In this document: one piece after another, positions 57,793 to 64,000 of the stretch
How positions within the stretch are numbered: position 1 is the stretch's first letter
How the letters are laid out: the number at the start of each line of letters is the position of its first letter
Assembly: GCA_963678675.1 (NCBI GenBank)
Contig: OY783193.1
Coordinates: forward strand, 10,960,822-11,024,821
Origin: Xiphydria camelus
Lineage: Eukaryota; Arthropoda; Insecta; Hymenoptera; Xiphydriidae
Reading direction: 5' to 3'
Length of the DNA stretch: 64,000 nucleotides
Position numbers and translations under genes: made by a program
The notes under the pieces: generated by a model
Told to the model about the DNA's origin: nothing
The model's database searches: none
What the model saw: only the letters and a program-made list of their open reading frames with translations

Positions 57793-58708
57793 ATGACCGG
57801 TGCTACTTCCACTGAGAAAACAACCAACAATCCCTTAGAACAATTCGTCCTCCTGGCTAAAACTGCGAAAGGAGCAGCCGCACTCGAGCTGATAAAGCAA
57901 GCCGTCGAGACGCCAGGCGTAAATGTCTTCGGCGAGTTACTAGACATGCCGAATATAAAAGAATTGGAAAATGGGCCTCACGCAGAATATTGGAACACCC
58001 TCAACTTATTCGCATATGGCACGTACAAAGAATACTTGAAGAATAAGGACAAGTTACTGGAGCTCACAGCTACGCAGCAGAAGAAGCTTCAGCATTTGAC
58101 CATCGTTACGTTAGCCACAAAGTCGAAATGTATCCCGTACTCCGTGCTGTTGGAAGAACTTGATATAAAAAACGTGAGAGATCTGGAGGACTTGATAATA
58201 GAAGCGGTGTACGCAGACATCATTCACGGGAAGTTGGATCAGAAGAACTCTCAGTTGGAAGTCGATTGTGCAGGATTGGGTCGAGACGTGAGACCTGGCG
58301 ATGCCGGCGCTGTTGCCGAAACGCTGGCGGCTTGGGGTCAGGCCTGCGACACTGTTCTGGCGTGCATCGAGGAACAAGTTACCAGAGCCAATATCGAGAA
58401 GCAGAAGGCCACCCATCACAAAGTGAAAATACAGCTGGATGTAAGGGGATATCGAATGTTTGCCTTGATATAATCTCCTTTGTACAAAGTAATCATATTC
58501 GACTTCTCTACAGATCGCAAACATAAAGAAGACACTCGCGGCTCAAGCTGGAGGCGGGGGTGTCCAGGAGGCTGATGTTGCGGGTGGAGGATCAGGTGCA
58601 GGGGGCAGTGAATCCGGTAGAGAGGCGTTGCCAGTTCCTCCTGACCCTAAGAAGAAACAGCAGAAGGTCAAGAGTTTTAAGGCCACTGGTAAGTTCTGGA
58701 AGACTTAA
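57793..58708 (+). CDS. CSN7: COP9 signalosome subunit 7 (280 aa, two coding exons)
   Basis: A PCI-domain subunit of the COP9 signalosome, which removes NEDD8 from cullins and so controls cullin-RING ubiquitin ligases in nucleus and cytoplasm. Exon 1 is 57793-58440 (216 codons, phase 0) with donor GTAAGG; exon 2 is 58514-58708 after acceptor CTCTACAG. It starts MTGATSTEKTTNNPLEQFVL. The PCI domain spans about 15-165, with LLDMPNIKEL, YWNTLNLFAYGTYKEY and IPYSVLLEELDIKNVRDLED, all typical of CSN7. A helical segment (EQVTRANIEKQKATHHKVKI) runs through the exon junction, followed by a Gly-rich linker and a Lys-rich tail ending KATGKFWKT. Length fits human CSN7A/B (about 265-275). Odd: ACTG|GTAAGT within the last codons is a perfect donor, so an isoform with a further exon is possible. 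Confidence 0.95.
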
Positions 58709-58749
58709 ATTAAGTATTTAGATATTTCGAGTAAAATGGGAGCATATAC

Positions 58750-58804
58750 GCTCTCTCTCTTCCCCCCCTCCCTCTCTCTCTCTCTCTCTTTTCTCTCTTT
58801 CTTT
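58750..58804. repeat. (CT)n pyrimidine tract downstream of CSN7
   Basis: CT dinucleotides interrupted by a C-run, about 40 bp after the CSN7 stop and probably in its 3' UTR. Confidence 0.85.
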
Positions 58805-59102
58805 CTATCTGTCCGTCGAAGACCTCCAATCTCGTGTACACCAATTATCACATCATCGAGCGACTACAAAGCATGAAAGGAAAAAAAAGTATATCTAATG
58901 TATTCCTCCTATCTATACTGAATACGTGGCAATTTCGCGAATGCTTTTTCTTTTGAGATCATCGCGTAGCTTTCCGGTTATGAAATGCGCGTTTTGATGG
59001 AAGATCGCGGATCGGTACAAATTATGAATAATGAGACCGCGTTTTAGCTGCCCTATGGATTATCCCTAATTTGTTTATCTTTGCGTCCCCAGACGATTGC
59101 AA

Positions 59103-59606
59103 TAAGGTAGAGTGGGGGAAGTGCGACCACGTTTTCCAATAGTTCAAATTCAATAAGCTATAATGTGTAAATCGTTCGCTTCAGGAAAATATTCTGTTGA
59201 TCAAATTGATACCCTATGAGGTTCTTTAACTGATTTTAGTAGCATTTCGCTTACAAAATAAATAAACGGATATATACATATTTTTAAATTAAGGTCTGCA
59301 GCTGATTGCACTTTCCCAGCCAAAAAGGAAAAGTGCAACCAGTGCTTATTAAACGCATTTGAGAATTTGTGTATACTTAAGGGGCAAGTTGATTAGGTTT
59401 GTTAAAATACCTATAAGAACTTCAACATTCTTTGGAAGCTTTCACTTACAAAATAATCGCCCATTTTACACTTGATACGGATAAATATACCTATCAGTAG
59501 GGAAATTGTAGGTCGCTAAGAAATATCCAGTATAAATTCAACTTATGGGAAATAACAATCCGTGATTGCATTTTACTCGATTTTGCACTTACCCCACATT
59601 ACCTTA
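59103..59606. mobile_element. Probable MITE, ends AAGGTAGAGTGGGGGAAGTG
   Basis: The left end AAGGTAGAGTGGGGGAAGTG and, inverted from the right, AAGGTAATGTGGGGTAAGTG are similar. About 500 bp of AT-rich DNA with AAGTGCAACC-type motifs inside; no frame. Confidence 0.6.
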
Positions 59607-60675
59607 TACATATGGTGCAATAAAGGAGATTTTTTCTCGAGTTCCGTATCGACATAATACTGAAGCTAACAGCCGGATTTATAGCAGGCAGTAGATACGA
59701 TCTGTTATATGTTTGTTATCTTATTATTCCCGAGAAGGCGGTAAACGTTTAACGGATCTTTCTGGCCGCTAGCTTCAACATTATCGCGCGCATTCGTATA
59801 TACCGATTGGCTATACGGAATACGAAACCGTCTGACACGGAGTTCTGGAACACATCTAGACAATATCGCACCAATTTCTATTAGAATCCGCATTTGTAAC
59901 TGATATTGCAATGGGTTATCCAATCACACGATTAAAAAATGAATTTGTACATTTGCAATGTACATTTGAAGACGATGCAAAGGTACATATTCAGTAGCAT
60001 TTTTTGATAATCTTAAAAGGAGTGTTCCTGAAGTTGTAACACTATAGGATTTGAAATTACAATGATTTGCGATAGACGAGTAAACTCAGTCCTTCATTTC
60101 GTATGTATATTTGTTAGGAGATTAATGTATTCCTCTGGTACGGGTGAAATGTTATTAAAGTTTAATATAAATCTGAGGAGATAAGTTAGACAACAATATT
60201 ATAACGAACATGCTATCAGTCATTATTAATTTATCGTTTGTATGAGCTGAACTTGCGACGATAATTTGCAGTTTTTACTTAAATTACATATGATCGCAAG
60301 GAATCATCGGTTACGTACAATTGGTAACCTATTATTCTTTAAGGGAAGGGTTAACAATGATTTGCATCGATCGAAATATTGAGCTACATTGCTGCCTGTT
60401 CTTTTCTATGATTATTTTGATCTTGGACAGTCATCCTCGATGTCACGCAGTTTTGACTATTCGAGACTATTATTTTCGAGTTTATTATTTCACACTTAAG
60501 AAACGCCGAAAATTCTGAACTGAAATCATGGATCATAGTGCTGGCATGTTTCCGAATGTATATCGGCATTTTTAAGGTGGGCATAGAGTGCTGATATAAC
60601 ACAGGTAAATATATTACCTGTAACTAAAACCGAACAAGAAATTACAAATTATGCAGGCTCATGTTTTACTATATT

Positions 60676-60931
60676 GTCGGCTTCACATGAAAAGTGCATA
60701 AGTCCAAAATGACTGTTGATTATGTAAGAAACAAGCCGTCTTGCAAATTAAACTGGTTTTTGAAAGTAGTTTATTGTCAAGTTTTTTATTTAAAAGTTTG
60801 AACTTTTGTTTGATAAACCCATGTATAGCTTCTGAACTTCTTAGAATAAGAGACACTAATTTTAAACAGTTTCTTTCATTTATTGTGAAAACAGTAATTT
60901 TGGACTTATGCACTTTTCATGTGAAGCCGAC
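60676..60931. mobile_element. 256-bp palindromic MITE
   Basis: GTCGGCTTCACATGAAAAGT and its exact complement ACTTTTCATGTGAAGCCGAC form the ends; perfect inversion continues through GCATAAGTCCAAAAT, about 35 bp. AT-rich centre with a further mirrored AAACTTTTAAA-like core. Confidence 0.85.
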
Positions 60932-63900
60932 GATATCTAGGGTTTGACTGCGTAATTTGAATTTTATTTTGTCTTAAAAATACTGTTATATTAATTGTAT
61001 AAATGTGCTCCAGAATATACAAAAAATCGTCCAATTTTTACACTGAGTTTTGTAGATGAATTTTACATGACTTCTCGTAAAAGTATTCGTAGGTAAAAAA
61101 CTCCTTATAGTTCGATTTATAGGTATAAAGGAGTAAGAAATTACATATTTCACATCATGTTGAAGCTTGCGGGATTGTGAAAGTTTATTAATCCTCCCCT
61201 TAAGTGGAATAAACAAGTGGGTGCACTGGGGTGGATTGCGAGATGTTCTTACACGTGTAGAATGAACTATAGAATTGGACGTGCGTATATTGAAGATCGA
61301 TTGATTTGTTTCGGTTTTAGTTTTGTAGACAAGAGCCAGTTACAAGAGGATGCGATTTACCGAAGATACACACGTAGAATGTCGAGTAAAACAAAAAAAA
61401 AGAGACATGGTAGAGTCCGACTCGATGTAATTGGACGTTCATAAATATAGCAGCCAAATAAGTTACCTACCGCAGAAATGACATCGCGAGTCACTGTTGC
61501 CTTTCCTGAGTCGAGCTACTGCAAAATCATGTGACGTATTGGCCTTTTTTCTATCACAGCTTCTAACTGACATAACATTATCGATAATAATATAATTGCA
61601 TGCACATTTTGATGAAATGAACGTGCCGTATATTATCTTGGAATTGGTTCGAATTCGCAAGCTTGCCCGAGAATTTCAGTTTTCCTCGAGTTTTGTAGAT
61701 TGTGACGCAATTCGACTTACACGAGACAAAGTCGAAGAGTACCATGTTATCACTCGGTGTATCCATCTTTATATTTGTCACTTTGTTGTTGTTGTTATTA
61801 TTATTACTATTATTGCTTTTTATATATTTTAATTTTCCATGTTTATGGATTTACTTTGCAATTACACAAGAAAATGTGAAGAATGCTGACGTAACAATTG
61901 ACTGACATGCGTGCGAATTTCGTACAGATGTGTGTTTTGTATGATATCAAAATTTGTTGTATCCTGTATCTTCGACACCTCGTCGCTCCTTTCGCCGAGG
62001 TTTGACAATTGAAGATAATCGTCTTCCTGACAATTGAGGGTTCAATTTCTTTGTCATAATGCCACTGTAAAGATTTGTCAAGCGAGAATCATTTTCTAGC
62101 GTATATACGATTTATAGCGCCATATTTTCAGTGTAGCTTAGTGGAAGAAAATGTTAGTTTGCCTACGAACTGTTGTAACAGCCAATGGAATAAAGAGAAT
62201 AATTTATTTTAGCGAGGCTTTCTATTTCTCTGCTACCTCGTTGCCTTTCCCCACGAGTCCACGTCAAACGAAAATTCAAATAGTGAAAATTCACTTTCGT
62301 AATTCATTTTCCAGCTTGAGAAATTAAATTGAAGAATTACTTTATTCGTATCAAGAGACTCGATAGAGTCTCGCGTCAACCGATATATGTTACTTGGACG
62401 TTAGCAAAAATAGTTTTTTTCTTGAGATAACTATTTCAGTATTATAAAATCGACGGGCAAACAAGTTGGAAGTTTTAATTACATCAACATATTTAATACA
62501 AAACGTTCTATCGCACTGTAACTCTTTGGTGTTCTATATTCTTAATATGTTGTGTATTTACGATTAACAAAAATGACGAATCATGCGACTAATCGGGATT
62601 TTCAGGATCTGCTAATGCACTAGGTGGCAGCATGAACTGACTGACATGATCGCACTAATTGGGAAGATCCGAAAATGTCTTAGATGAAAAACTCCGCTAA
62701 TCCATCAGAATGACATGCAGTGTATTACTTGTTCTGTAATTTTTGTACTTTTTAAAAATAAATCTTACCTTCAAAATTACTGGTTTTGTCTCCCTATTCT
62801 TTTTCGTAGTCGCCGCATATAATCGGTTTACCGTCGACCAGTTATTCGCGAACAATAACGCGCAACGGGAGACCATTTAAAGAATTCAATGATTACTTTA
62901 ATTTTATTCCATATCGTCCATTCTTATCGGATACATCGTAATAATTCCATAATACTTCGCGTATGTTAATCCGTACGTATTTAAAATATCCTTAACTCGT
63001 AACACTTTGCTTATAGTTTTTGACATTGTTTTGCATTGCATTTCAAATTTTATTCCCCATCGCCCTCCCCATCTCTTACGTTCGTTTAAAATTACCGACC
63101 GTATTATTCGCTACTTTATGTTTACGAATACAATTAGTTCTCTCGTCGCACCCTAATACGTTATAAATATATATATTACACGATTGCCGATTATTTACAG
63201 GTATTTGATAAACTTTTCGCTAGATGCAGCATTTCTTCTGGTTAATAATCACGTCGCAACAACGAAGTCGTTGGAAGGATCGAGAATAGGTTGCTAATTA
63301 ATTTACCAATCAAAATGACTATTCCTTTCAATGAGAGCTTAAATTCATGAAAAATTGCTAATGTCGCATCCTTTCTTATAGAAGCTAGCATGAAGAATAT
63401 CCGTACGCGCAATGCGCTTTCAATCAACACGATCACGTCGTGGACTCTTCCGATTTCTCTTTTGATTTTCAGGTCACTTAAGGCTCTTGCGATCTAAGGA
63501 AATACCAAAGTGAACGGATGCCTTTAAAATTCAAAATCTTGAAATCGTGGCAGGCTGAGGGCACTGGGCTCATTTATGCCCGGAGCCTATCACAATGAGA
63601 GACTTCTTCGCGTTATTGAGAATCGAAAGTAATTCGCTGCCTGTGTTCGACGATCGCATCGATGCGGATGACCTCTCGTTAGATAATACATAAGAAACTA
63701 CCACCCGGGCTAGTCCCGCGCGAACGACCGAACGCGTTTAGCTAGATCTTAATAAAAACTATTGAGCAAGTACAAAACGAGTATTTTTATTCGCATCTGA
63801 CTTCGAGTGAAGAGAGAGCGGGGGTAAATTGATTTTTGGCTGAAAGGAATCTTTGTAAATCCTCGCACGATTAGCCTAGTTCAATAGTAAACACAATTTT

Positions 63901-64000
63901 GCTCTAGTAGCAGCAAGATACGAACCGATCTGTGCGACGTAATATATCGGCTCGTTCAAAGCGGTCTCGTAAATTGTCAAAGTTTTGTATGAAAATTGCA
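60932..64000. other. AT-rich non-coding right end
   Basis: No supported exon on either strand. Contains a (GTT)/(ATT) trinucleotide tract at about 61785-61815. Short open frames do not resemble known proteins. Confidence 0.5.

Noticed and set aside
58111..58526. Frames overlapping CSN7 on both strands
   Set aside because: Shadows of the PCI-domain gene, which has clear family motifs.

Overview
The window is nuclear DNA from an insect. Two genes recognised on the right have intron-exon structure and encode standard animal proteins. Gene-poor sequence packed with short inverted-repeat DNA transposons fits a hymenopteran, perhaps an ant; that placement is inference, because I could search no database. 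The only transposase remnant I can read is a mariner C-terminus. I saw no tRNA, rRNA, CRISPR or LTR element. Plus-strand coordinates are used throughout. 'MITE' below means a short element defined only by its inverted ends.

Left part (1-18.9 kb). This is a tandem duplication with a unit of about 13 kb. The complete copy appears to be 5927-18901. The other copy runs off the left edge and ends at about 5926. Each copy carries a minus-strand gene for a small secreted protein that I assembled exon by exon. The complete gene (8352-12071) has five exons whose splice phases all agree and encodes 183 residues: a signal peptide, a conserved propeptide, dibasic sites and a six-cysteine C-terminal domain. 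I do not recognise the family. The left gene shows only exons 1 and 2 (451-988). Both have a TATA box and initiator. The copies differ by MITE insertions, by two versus three units of a 266-bp repeat, and by a 247-bp block inserted against a splice acceptor in the left gene.

Middle (18.9-50.5 kb). I support no protein-coding gene here. The stretch holds several families of palindromic MITEs, many nested: a mini-mariner inside another MITE, two TTAA-flanked elements side by side inside a palindrome, and a TTA-flanked Harbinger-like MITE. It also has tandem repeats, microsatellites and GC/CpG-rich islands that look promoter-like.

Right part (50.5-58.7 kb). Two conserved genes are transcribed divergently from a shared region of about 850 bp. 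On the minus strand a 12-exon gene encodes a 928-residue ACAP/centaurin-beta Arf GTPase-activating protein (BAR, PH, ArfGAP, ankyrin repeats). On the plus strand a two-coding-exon gene encodes COP9 signalosome subunit 7. The last 5.3 kb holds only MITEs and AT-rich DNA. The two genes have no obvious functional link to each other or to the secreted-protein genes.
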